A DNA stretch of 44,420 nucleotides from Aquimixticola soesokkakensis (GTDB lineage: Bacteria > Pseudomonadota > Alphaproteobacteria > Rhodobacterales > Rhodobacteraceae), in NCBI RefSeq assembly GCF_900172375.1, contig NZ_FWFS01000015.1, positions 1-44,420 on the forward strand, read 5' to 3'. Of this stretch, positions 18,307-25,267 are shown in pieces. A model generated the notes under the pieces. The model was not told the DNA's origin, did no database searches, and saw only the letters and a program-made list of their open reading frames with translations. The position numbers and the translations under genes were made by a program. The number at the start of each line of letters is the position of its first letter. The stretch's first letter is position 1.

Positions 18307-19184
18307 GATTTCTTTTTGTAAGGTCCGCGCTTCTTTGGTGCAGGCGCATTGGCGTCGATCAGACCCACTATCCAAGCTGTGTCATGCAGGGTGTCGGAAA
18401 CGCCAGCCGCCATTGCGGGTGTCATTTTCAGCGTCTTGTGGATGCGCACGAAATTGTAATGAACAAAATAAAGCGAAAGCATGTGCAGGTGGTTTTCCAG
18501 CTTCTTGCTGAAACCGTTGGTCAGGCGAGTGAAGCGGCGCATCCCCATGCGCATCGTGAGGTTCTGGCGCTCAACGTAGGACGTGCTGACCAGTTCGCGC
18601 ACAGGCTCGCCAAATACCTGCTGTTTGCGCGATCCGGTGAAGCCAGCCGGGGAATACTTCTTTTCGTGCCCCTGCTGACCTGTTGTGCCGCCGTACATCT
18701 TGACCAGCATCGCATAGTCAATATCGCCACCGAACGCTCCCTCTACGGCGTCCAGATATGCCTTGTGACCGTCTGTGGTAAGCTGTACGCGGTTCTCTAG
18801 TCGAGAGGCCAGATCAACCATGAATTCGTAAGCTGTGTCGCCCGAACGGTCCCCAACCTCATAGGACAAGATCATCTTGCTATCAGCGTCGATTGCAGTC
18901 CATGTCCAGACGTCGCCAGCGCCATCAGGAGCCGCCTTAGCGCCGATTACGTTCTTGTCCTTGGCGTAGACGAATGACCAGATTTCATCGCACTCTACGC
19001 GAGTCGTTTTGACGTTGCGCACCGTGTTGTTGTGATACTTGGCGCAAGCCTCACCAGCCTCAACGAGCAGCTTAGTCACTGTGTTGATGGACACCCCGAC
19101 CACGCGGCTAATTGAGCGCATGGAGTTGCCCTCTACCAGCATGTTCAGGATCATTGCGCGGGTTTTGGTATCAAGTTTGTTCAT
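18294..19184 (-). CDS. IS1-family transposase (DDE type)
   Basis: 296 residues from MNKLDTKTRAMILNMLVEGN. The N-terminal helix-turn-helix (SMRSISRVVGVSINTVTKLL) is followed by the catalytic region: RVECDEIWSFVYAKDKN, DVWTWTAIDADSKMILSYEVG, TTDGHKAYLDAVE, and later STSYVERQNLTMRMGMRRF. The latter segments supply the second Asp and the Glu of the DDE site. The C-terminus is Lys-rich (KKRGPYKKKS). It lacks a zinc-ribbon and is one continuous frame, as in the longer IS1 relatives rather than frameshifted IS1 itself. An upstream in-frame ATG at 19253 would overlap the membrane-protein gene; the internal ATG at 19184 fits family N-termini better. It appears intact and is expected to recognise the two terminal repeats. 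Confidence 0.85.
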   Translation of the reverse strand: MNKLDTKTRAMILNMLVEGNSMRSISRVVGVSINTVTKLLVEAGEACAKYHNNTVRNVKTTRVECDEIWSFVYAKDKNVIGAKAAPDGAGDVWTWTAIDADSKMILSYEVGDRSGDTAYEFMVDLASRLENRVQLTTDGHKAYLDAVEGAFGGDIDYAMLVKMYGGTTGQQGHEKKYSPAGFTGSRKQQVFGEPVRELVSTSYVERQNLTMRMGMRRFTRLTNGFSKKLENHLHMLSLYFVHYNFVRIHKTLKMTPAMAAGVSDTLHDTAWIVGLIDANAPAPKKRGPYKKKSISN

Positions 19185-19233
19185 ACCTAGAACATAGGTA
19201 TTCGCAGGCCAGCTAGCAAGCAAAAAGTTCACT

Positions 19234-19635
19234 TTATCTACGTGCGCCGACAAATATTCCTGTAAGGACCATGCCGACCAGGCCGATAACAGTTACAGCC
19301 GTGCTACCAACTAAGAACTTCAAAACCTCTGGGTCCAGCACGTTCACAAAAAAACCAAATCCATTCATCAGCAATATGATGCCAACCGCCCCTGAATAAC
19401 AGAACATGTAATTGAAGGCCTTCTTAGCGCTCGGCTCAAGGAGGTCGTCAAGTATTTCGGTGGTCTTGATTTTTTTCTGCGCTGCTTCAAGGTCTTGCTT
19501 TAGCTGAGAGTTTTCGTCCGACACGCGGGCAAGCGCTGCTGTTAGATCATCCCTAGTTACAACAACATCTGTCCCCGTCTGCGCAGTTTCAGACGGGGCG
19601 TTGTCCATATCATCAAGCGTGATGTTCTCAGACAA
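19234..19635 (-). CDS. Small coiled-coil membrane protein, candidate toxin partner of the Panacea protein
   Basis: 133 residues if read from the TTG at 19635, which lies inside the end of the Panacea gene (8-bp overlap); an ATG at 19608 would give 124 residues. Residues ~28-60 are a charged, heptad-like coiled coil (RVSDENSQLKQDLEAAQKK). Two hydrophobic spans follow (about 75-96, MFCYSGAVGIILLMNGFGFF, and 105-129, LVGSTAVTVIGLVGMVLTGI), ending in GARR. No enzyme motif is present and the family was not recognised. Panacea-domain antitoxins are known to pair with very varied toxins, some acting at membranes, and the partner is encoded next door as here. The toxin role is therefore plausible but inferred from context; an accessory or immunity role is equally open. 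Confidence 0.6.
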   Translation of the reverse strand: MSENITLDDMDNAPSETAQTGTDVVVTRDDLTAALARVSDENSQLKQDLEAAQKKIKTTEILDDLLEPSAKKAFNYMFCYSGAVGIILLMNGFGFFVNVLDPEVLKFLVGSTAVTVIGLVGMVLTGIFVGARR

Positions 19636-20104
19636 CCTGCTGACGCCCAGCTAAAGCAAGCTCAATAAAGTGCTGCTGAATGTCTGCCTGCGAAAGAGCG
19701 GCATTTCTGCCGAGACCAAAATAAGAGTTACTCCAAGGGGTTCCTGACTTGTGAGTCATCTCTGACAATTCCAAGCCAGTGTACTGGCCGTACTTACTCC
19801 AAACATGTGAGACAATCGCGGATTCATCCTCCGTCATCTCAGCAATAAAGGGAGCGTTCGGGCCGCTCCCGAATAGAACATCTACAGTGTTCAGCCCGAA
19901 ATCACGAAGGTGGTTCCAGATGACCCGCATAACTGGACCTCCGTCCCAAGCCTCAATCCTGCCAGATACAAGCGGCTGGCGGTTAATCGCAAGATTCCAC
20001 CCATGAGCCATGTAAACTAGCTTTTGCAGCTTCATCTGATTCATCGGTCCACCATTGAGCTTTAAAAACTCATTGGCTACCGCACGGGGATCGTAATTAG
20101 GCAT
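19628..20104 (-). CDS. Panacea-domain protein (SocA/GepA/PanA-like, DUF4065), candidate antitoxin
   Basis: 158 residues. Matches the Panacea (SocA-like) pattern: PRAVANEFLKLNGG, then MNQMKLQKLVYMAHGWNLA, EAWDGGPVMRVIWNHLRDFG, and a C-terminal SHVWSKYGQYTGLELSEMTH followed by HKSGTPW. Family members include the Caulobacter SocA proteolytic adaptor/antitoxin and the PanA antitoxins that neutralise many unrelated toxins. The start ATG overlaps the stop of the upstream small gene (TGATG) and the end overlaps the membrane-protein gene, so the three are probably translated together. Its frame stays open far upstream across the small gene, but the MPNYDP start fits the family N-terminus. Confidence 0.85.
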   Translation of the reverse strand: MPNYDPRAVANEFLKLNGGPMNQMKLQKLVYMAHGWNLAINRQPLVSGRIEAWDGGPVMRVIWNHLRDFGLNTVDVLFGSGPNAPFIAEMTEDESAIVSHVWSKYGQYTGLELSEMTHKSGTPWSNSYFGLGRNAALSQADIQQHFIELALAGRQQVV

Positions 20105-20331
20105 CAACCCCACCGTGCCGCAGCGGCCTTCTTGGCGATCTCGCTGCGGTCCTCTGCTGTGGTGTTGTCCTGACGCGCCTTCGCACCCGCCAAGCCGCTC
20201 TTGCGCTTGGCTGGTTGCTTGAGGCTCGTTTCCTGTTCTTCTCCGGTCGCGATCCTGGCAATGTGAACTGCATTGCCGATCACGTCCGCTGGGCGCTTCT
20301 GCCCTTGCGGTCCTTTTGGCATGGTGTTCAT
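20104..20331 (-). CDS. Small basic protein of unknown function, first gene of the IS1 cargo operon
   Basis: 75 residues, rich in Lys, Ala, Gly and Arg (MPKGPQGQKRPADVIGNAVH near the start; SEIAKKAAAARWG at the end). Similar short basic proteins are sometimes annotated as RNA-binding or histone-like in alphaproteobacteria, but no domain is certain. A strong AGGAGG (20334-20339) stands 2 bases before the ATG at 20331 and about 11 before an in-frame ATG at 20322; the latter gives the better-matching MPKGPQG N-terminus. The stop overlaps the Panacea gene start. As the first gene it could regulate the module, for instance through the inverted repeat about 70 bases upstream; that is inference. Confidence 0.7.
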   Translation of the reverse strand: MNTMPKGPQGQKRPADVIGNAVHIARIATGEEQETSLKQPAKRKSGLAGAKARQDNTTAEDRSEIAKKAAAARWG

Positions 20332-20400
20332 TTCCTCCTGTGAGGGTTCGGCACCCTCTTGCCATAGTGTGTATCACAGTCAACACAAAATGTGGAACTT

Positions 20401-20427
20401 TTATCCACAGCAACAAGATGTGGATAA
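20401..20427. promoter_or_regulatory. Perfect inverted pair of DnaA-box sequences upstream of the cargo operon
   Basis: TTATCCACA (20401-20409) and its exact reverse complement TGTGGATAA (20419-20427), separated by 9 bases. TTATCCACA is a perfect match to the classical DnaA box. The pair lies 70 bases upstream of the first cargo gene. It may bind DnaA or serve as a dyad operator for a cargo-encoded protein. Confidence 0.7.
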
Positions 20428-20510
20428 ATCTAGATTGTTCACGATTGTGCGCGCTGGGCATTAACGTTCGGTTATCTTGGGCGATCTTAGCCTTCATGCC
20501 AAACCTCCTG

Positions 20511-20532
20511 AAATTCAAACTGAGACACTACC
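20511..20532 (-). repeat. Right terminal inverted repeat of the IS1-family element
   Basis: Read on the minus strand it begins GGTAGTGTCTCAGTTTGAA, the same as the left end. It supplies the TAG that ends the mcrB 5' fragment. Confidence 0.92.
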
Positions 20533-20540
20533 GGATTTCG
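20533..20540 (+). repeat. 8-bp target-site duplication, right copy
   Basis: GGATTTCG, identical to 18277-18284, directly next to the right terminal repeat of the IS1-family element. Confidence 0.92.
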
Positions 20541-22971
20541 TCGCGCCGCCCGAGGCGCTTGTCCGGTTCCAGGAGCGTGATCAGTTCGCCAAAAACCTTC
20601 GAGATGTTGGCGCGGTTGATCTCGTCGATGATCAGAACAAAGGGCCGCGCCACTTCGAGTTGCGGAACAGCCTTCGGTCCGAATATCACCATCTCCAGCG
20701 CGTCCCAGGTAAGCTGATCCTCGAGCAATGGATAGGCCGTATGGAACGAAGTGAAATCCTTGCCGTAGATCCCGGCGCGGTTCACACCCTCAATGTCGTG
20801 CCAAAGCCATTCGACTGTACGCGCGTGACGAGGCTGCTGACCAGAAACACCCGGCGTGAACTGGTATTCGCCCTTAAATTTTCCGACCGCGACGATCTTC
20901 CCTTTTCCAACGGTGAGCGCGAGGTAATCATCGGGTTCTGCACCGCGGAACAGCGATGTTCCATAGACAGTCGGGTGATTTCCGATGATCTCGGGATCCT
21001 CCTCCTGGCGCTTCGCCTTGATCGCATCCCAGCTGTCGAACTCCGGCGGCGACCAGTCTATGTCGCCGCCATGCGGCCATTCGACCGCTGCTTCGGCAAT
21101 GGCACGTTCGAACTTCGCTCGCCAGTTTGCGCCGGTAAGCCCGAGCCGTATGACGCGGCGGGTGCGATCAAGCCGATTTGCGTCAGTGTTCTCCCCTGAG
21201 TCACGCTGAGCCCGCGCACATACCGCCTTGAATATCCCGGGCTCGTCCTTCAACCGGAAACCGGCTGAAGGGGCCGTATCGTCAGGAGGCGCATCCGGGC
21301 TCGTAGAGCCGGTGTTCGGTCTCAGCCCCTCGACGAATTCCTCGTATGACATCGACTGGTGGAAGGTCACAAACTCGATCCGGCCCTCGGACATCAAGCG
21401 CCGGTATTCCGCCATCAACCGATCCCGGTTTTTCTCTCCGGAGAGATCGACAGCAAAGGCATCACCCAGGCAAAGACGAACCGCCTCCCACGCCGTCTGG
21501 TAGGTCTTGCCGGTGCCGGGAGGTCCGTAGAGGATCAGGTTGGTGGTGGCTGCAATCACTTGGGCGGCGTGGCCCTGCTTGGGGGCATCTGACTCTGCCA
21601 TCGCCTTCCCCTCCTCGCCATCGAGGACGAATGTAAATGTTGTCGTGCTGGAGGGGTTCGGCGTGGTCGACTGGAGTGCCGTGTAACCTGCCAGGTCCTT
21701 GAACTTATAGCCTCCCAAGGCGCTGCAAATCGTCGGGAAGGCATTTTGCTCGGATATATCTCGCGCGAGGTTTGATGCGCGGATAGACACCGAGGTCATG
21801 TCCGCTTCGCGGGCAGGTGCGATGTAATAATTCAGGGCGACGAGTCGCGCACGTTCCGCCCCGCGCATCAGATGCGTGTGCTGGTCGGGTAGCGGCAACG
21901 GCGTGTCATGCTGATCAATGATGACGTAGCCCGCCGCATGCAGTCTTGCGGCCGCATCCCCCGACTGGCTCCACCCACCATTGAATGTGTTCGACGCCTT
22001 GCCCAGAAGGTACCCGACAATTGGTTTCGTCGGAAAACACTTGTCTTGGCGCGGGCGGCTGGACCGCACCCAAAAATCCTTCGGCTCTCCGAAGCTCGAG
22101 AACGCATCGGCATGTGCCCCTGAGCTGCGGAACGCTTCGTAGGCGTCCATCGCGCCCTCGATCCGGTCGCGAGTGAAGGCGTCATCCTTTGCATTGGCAC
22201 TCTTGCGAATGATCTGGAACCCGAGAGCCTCAAGTTTGGCGAAGGATTGTGCCTCGCCGAAGCCGTTGTAGAATTCCTTCGCCGCGAGAGTACGGCCATT
22301 GGGAAGATGCCCCAAAGCTGCTGCGACCGTGGCCTTCGCGGGATAGGATTGATCCTTGCCTTCATCGCTGACCCAGACCTGTGGGCTGGCAAAGCCACCA
22401 CGGGCGAGGAACGCCTTCAGGCCCAACTCATCGCATTCCTGCATCGCCGCCTCGACTTCTTTGCGAGTGAGGCGGTCGACCAATGCCTGGTGTTCTGCCT
22501 TGTCGGGCACATTGGATTCTTCGGTCGCGAAAGAATGGTACAGCTTCAGGGCCTGCTGGAGGCTGGCAAGACCCGTGCGCAAGACGCCGTCGATGGGCAC
22601 CGGCGAGGGGTTCGGGCGTACTGTTCGTTCATCTTCGACGGTGTAGGTAAATCGGTTCAGGACGCTGTCGCGATCCTCTTGCGCGAACAACTCGTCCAGA
22701 TCCCCGAGGTACTGTTCAACGCGCTTGGCACTGCTCACGCGGGAGGAAGCGGTCACATCCGTCTGCCCCTTCGCCATCAGCCAATTCCGAAAGTCGTCCT
22801 GCTTCATCGTTCGCCCATTTCTCTGCTTGCAAGGTGCTGATCCGAGGGCAAAATCCTTCTTCGTCGATTTACCGTCTGGAAAACTATGGGATGATGATGG
22901 CTGGAACCGGATGCGCACGCAACTGCGAGTTGCCCGAGACAATGGGCAGATGGATTTCGTTTCCCCAAAAC

Positions 22972-22998
22972 GCAAAAAGCCCCCTAGATTACAGGGGC
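22972..22998 (-). terminator. Candidate intrinsic terminator facing the minus strand
   Basis: On the minus strand, GCCCC, a 10-base loop and GGGGC are followed by TTTTT. It sits about 165 bases upstream of mcrB and would insulate mcrB from transcripts entering from the right; the gene it once served is not recognisable. Confidence 0.5.
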
Positions 22999-23032
22999 AT
23001 TCGACAAACGTTGGGCTGGACTGCTGGCGTGC

Positions 23033-23055
23033 AAAAGCCGCCTCGGAGGGCGGCT
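23033..23055 (-). terminator. Second candidate intrinsic terminator facing the minus strand
   Basis: On the minus strand, the 7-bp stem AGCCGCC/GGCGGCT with a 6-base loop runs into a short T tract (TTT after the stem). It lies in tandem with the hairpin at 22972-22998. Confidence 0.45.
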
Positions 23056-23591
23056 GTTGGCGTCTTGATAATTCTTGTATTTTTTGGCTGCGGGAGCACG
23101 CAACCGCCGCTTTCTAACTGACCTTGTCTGCGGAGTATGAGCCATCCTTTCACGTTGAGCCACGAGAAGGAGCCTAACCATTGCGCAGGAGCAGGAGCGT
23201 CCGCAGGCCCGCGCGAAGCACCCTAATGCGCGATATCGACTTAGCACCTGCCCGAACGACACCAAACTCAGGAAGCGTCAATGGCGACAGGTGTGTCCGT
23301 GGCTTGGCTTTCCGGCGCTCCCGGCCCATTGCCGCCGTTGCCCGACGGGTCACACGCTGCGTTGCAGCTTTCGCAAAGCTGCCGTTCGACACCTGACGCA
23401 GCGAAATTGACAGCTCAAGGTCTGATGTGCGGGACCTTTCTGCCGTTCACAACATCTGCGCTAAATCTGCACTCAGTCGACGCATCAGCGACGTCCTGCG
23501 CTGCGAGCGGACGCCCTCCAAGGCCTGCCCACTTGATCTGCAGCCATGGTTGATCGATGTTGGATTTACCCCCTAACGGAAGGATTACCTC

Positions 23592-23837
23592 TTGTCATTT
23601 AACGCCATGGTGTCCGCAAAGCTTGCGGCTTACGTCTATGCCCTCGCCGACCCCCGCGAGAAAGGGGCGCTCAAGGACCGGATTTTCTACATCGGGAAAG
23701 GGAACGGAAATCGCTGTTTTAGCCATGCCCAGATTGAGACGGACGGCGCGCCACTCGAGGAAGGCGAGCATAAACTCGCTAATATCCGCGAAAGTCGTAA
23801 CTCGCGGAATGACGTCGAAGTCCTTATCGTCAATTGA
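23592..23837 (+). pseudogene. Truncated GIY-YIG nuclease gene
   Basis: The first ~80 codons read AAYVYALADPREKG, then KDRIFYIGKGNGNRCFSHA, ending in NDVEVLIVN. The 'VYAL...IFYIGKGKGNR' pattern is the N-terminal half of a GIY-YIG endonuclease domain of the type that begins 'YVYxLxDPR'. The frame is cut at about 23830, where IS3-type end sequence begins and supplies a TGA stop, so the downstream catalytic residues are lost. The start is a TTG with GGAAGGA 7 bases upstream; an in-frame ATG at 23607 is the alternative. Being next to McrBC, it may have been part of a defence or mobile cluster, but this is only context. Confidence 0.7.
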
Positions 23838-23889
23838 GGTGCCCCTAGATTTGTAGACGCTTTGCTTGATAATTTTGGAAGCAAGGACG

Positions 23890-24132
23890 ATGCAAATGTC
23901 AGGGCAAATTCGCTACTCGGATGAGTTCAAGATCGATGCGGTGGCGCAGGTCACGGAGCGGGGTTATTCGGTTAAGGAGGTGGCTGAACGGCTCGGATTG
24001 AGCACCAAGTCGCTGTATACTTGGATGGCGCAATTTTCGAAGGCGCTGAGGCAGACGGATCAGGAGGCCGAAGTTCGCCGTCTCAAGAAAGAGCTGGCCC
24101 GGGTCACGGCGGAGCGCGACATCCTAAAATAG
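23890..24132 (+). CDS. IS3-family transposase OrfA
   Basis: 80 residues. A helix-turn-helix (IRYSDEFKIDAVAQVTERG, then SVKEVAERLGLSTKSLYTWM) precedes a leucine-zipper-like helix (EVRRLKKELARVTAERDILK). This is the standard OrfA that binds IS3 ends. AAGG lies 5 bases before the chosen ATG; upstream in-frame codons reach 23866. OrfA itself is complete, but the OrfB needed for transposition is broken. Confidence 0.85.
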   Translation: MQMSGQIRYSDEFKIDAVAQVTERGYSVKEVAERLGLSTKSLYTWMAQFSKALRQTDQEAEVRRLKKELARVTAERDILK

Positions 24133-24159
24133 GGCGAGGCTTGTCCGCCATTGGTCCGA

Positions 24160-24633
24160 GGACAATGCTGAGCGCCTACTTCGCCAGGGATGCAAAGTGA
24201 GTACGCGCGCATCGCGAGCAGCATCCTGTCCGCGTTCTGTGCAAGATGCTGAGCGTCCACCCGAGCGGTTTCTATGCATGGGTTAAGGAACCCTTAAGCC
24301 AGCGTGCGCAGGAAGATCGGCGTCAGACCAAGCTGGTGAAGCAGGCGTGGAAAGACAGCGGTAAGGTCTATGGATACCACAAGTTCTATGATGACCTGAT
24401 CGATATGGGCGAGGTTGTATCCGAGAACCGCGTTGCCCGTCTGGCTCGGATTGCGGGCGTTCAGGCACAGATCGGCTACAAGAAGAAACCCGGCGTTTAC
24501 GGTGGCAAGCCCTCAGTCGTCGTCGACAACACGCTGGATCGCCAACTCGCGGTTGATGCTCCGGATCGGGCGTGGGTAACGGATATTACCTATCTGCGCA
24601 CGCGCGAAGGATTTGCGTATCTCTGCGTTGCCA
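24160..24633 (+). pseudogene. IS3-family OrfB, 5' part only
   Basis: The readable part includes AYFARDAK (in a frame that stops near 24200), then LSVHPSGFYAWVKEPLSQRA, SGKVYGYHKFYDDLIDMGE, QIGYKKKPGVYGGKPSVVVD and DRAWVTDITYLRTREGFAYL. These are the HTH_21 and the first Asp strand of the integrase core. The rest of the DDE domain is missing; the frame passes into IS256-type sequence. A short extra segment between orfA and orfB (24133-24160) also disturbs the usual frameshift region. Confidence 0.8.
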
Positions 24634-25055
24634 AAATCGGTGCAGCCGAAGGCCAAGGCGCACATGCACGACATCTGGCAGGCCGAAACTCGGGCCGCCG
24701 CAACCGCCGCCTTCAACTTTTTTTCGTCGACGCCTATGGCGTGAAATGGGACAAGGCGGTCGCCAAGCCGGTGAAGGACCGGGATGCGCTGCTGACCTTC
24801 TACGACTACCCGGCCGAGCACTGGAAACATATCCGAACGTCAAATCCGATCGAGAGCACTTTCGCCACCGTCCGGCACCGGACAAAGCGCACCAAGGGCT
24901 GTCTCAGACGGAAGACCGGATTGGCCATGGCCTTCCGGCTAATGATGTCCGCGCAGACGAAATGGCGAAAGCTCGACGGTCGGAACCGCATGCCGGAGGT
25001 CATCAACGGGGTTGAGTTCCGCGACGATGTCCGCCACATTCAAGCCGCCGCCTGA
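24634..25055 (+). pseudogene. IS256-family transposase, 3' fragment
   Basis: In another frame the start reads AKAHMHDIWQAETRAAATAA; from about 24730 the main frame reads FFVDAYGVKWDKAVAKPVKD, then FYDYPAEHWKHIRTSNPIES and TFATVRHRTKRTKGCL. The NPIES/TFATVRHRT region is the C-terminal Glu-containing part of Mutator/IS256 transposases. A run of seven T at 24718-24724 explains the frame change. The N-terminal two thirds are absent. Confidence 0.85.
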
Positions 25056-25134
25056 TCGAGCGTCACCAACTTTCGCGCATATCTCGCTCCGTCTCGCGAA
25101 CATTAATTGCCGCTCAGTTGCTCTTTTGGAAAAG

Positions 25135-25161
25135 GGCGGCACCAGCAATACCGGTGCCGCC
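25135..25161 (-). terminator. Candidate terminator downstream of pyruvate carboxylase
   Basis: Perfect 9-bp stem GGCGGCACC/GGTGCCGCC with a 9-base loop. On the minus strand it is followed by CTTTTCC. It lies about 107 bases past the pyc stop and faces the right way to end pyc transcription. The T tract is short. Confidence 0.6.
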
Positions 25162-25267
25162 AGTCAGTCGTCCTCAGGGAGGTTATAGAGGACGAATTCT
25201 ACACGGAAATCTGGAGTCAGCCAAAAAAACGCATAAGACTTATTATGTGAAAATGACAGTTTACCGG

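Larger units (their letters stand above)
18285..20532 (-). mobile_element. IS1-family element with three cargo genes, inserted in mcrB
   Basis: The boundaries are set by imperfect inverted ends (first 19 bases GGTAGTGTCTCAGTTTGAA identical; 21 of 22 match) and by an identical 8-bp flank GGATTTCG on both sides. The length is 2248 bp, well above a simple IS1 element. It encodes, all on the minus strand: a small basic protein, a Panacea-domain protein, a coiled-coil membrane protein and the IS1-type DDE transposase. The first three overlap each other. The orientation matches mcrB, so mcrB transcripts can run into it. Base composition looks less GC-rich than the flanking mcrBC. The perfect duplication implies a direct, fairly recent transposition. 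Confidence 0.93.
17762..22807 (-). pseudogene. mcrB: mcrB (GTPase subunit), interrupted by an IS1-family element
   Basis: Two exactly joining halves: 22807-20533 and 18276-17762. Removing the insertion and one copy of the 8-bp duplication gives 2790 bases, 929 residues, with GRRDEI running into QLTLPYSKKR. The N-terminal part contains two similar ~70-90-residue modules with YPAK/FPTK and LGF/AGY..I motifs, perhaps DNA-reading domains. The AAA+ domain has Walker A LILYGPPGTGKT, Walker B FVLIIDEINRAN and, in the distal half, the McrB GTPase motif GTMNTADRS. As it stands, the first half ends in a TAG supplied by the element's terminal repeat, after the Walker B motif, so the second half of the GTPase domain is lost. 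The ATG at 22807 begins MKQDDFRNWL. mcrC follows with an ATGA overlap. Confidence 0.93.
22808..23591. other. Stretch upstream of mcrB with no confident gene
   Basis: About 780 bases between mcrB and the GIY-YIG fragment. Two hairpins with T-rich tails face the minus strand near 22972-23055. A possible 30-codon plus-strand frame from a GTG at 23029 (hydrophobic stretch, then FFGCGSTQPP, lipobox-like) lacks a ribosome site and overlaps one hairpin. Other frames show no protein-like pattern. The mcrB promoter should lie in the left part, but no convincing -35/-10 pair was found. Confidence 0.5.
23830..25060 (+). mobile_element. Chimeric insertion-sequence remnant: IS3-family left part joined to IS256-family right part
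   Basis: The left end starts near 23830 (TGAGGTGCCCCTAGATTTGT). An IS3-family orfA and the N-terminal third of orfB follow. At about 24633 the sequence switches to the C-terminal third of an IS256-family transposase, ending at 25055. The junction keeps one frame open by chance, giving a 269-codon hybrid. The IS3 catalytic domain and the IS256 N-terminus are both missing, so neither half is active. No matching right-hand terminal repeat or target duplication was found. Confidence 0.85.

Noticed and set aside
20380-20400. A TTGACT hexamer as -35 for the cargo operon on the minus strand
   Set aside because: No acceptable -10 at 16-18 bases, so a promoter could not be placed.
23029-23121. 30-codon frame resembling a tiny lipoprotein (FFGCGSTQPP)
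   Set aside because: GTG start without a ribosome site, and it overlaps a candidate terminator hairpin; too short to support.
14790-25060. Search for a CRISPR array or tRNA attachment site in the island
   Set aside because: No regularly spaced repeats and no tRNA-like cloverleaf were found by eye on either strand.
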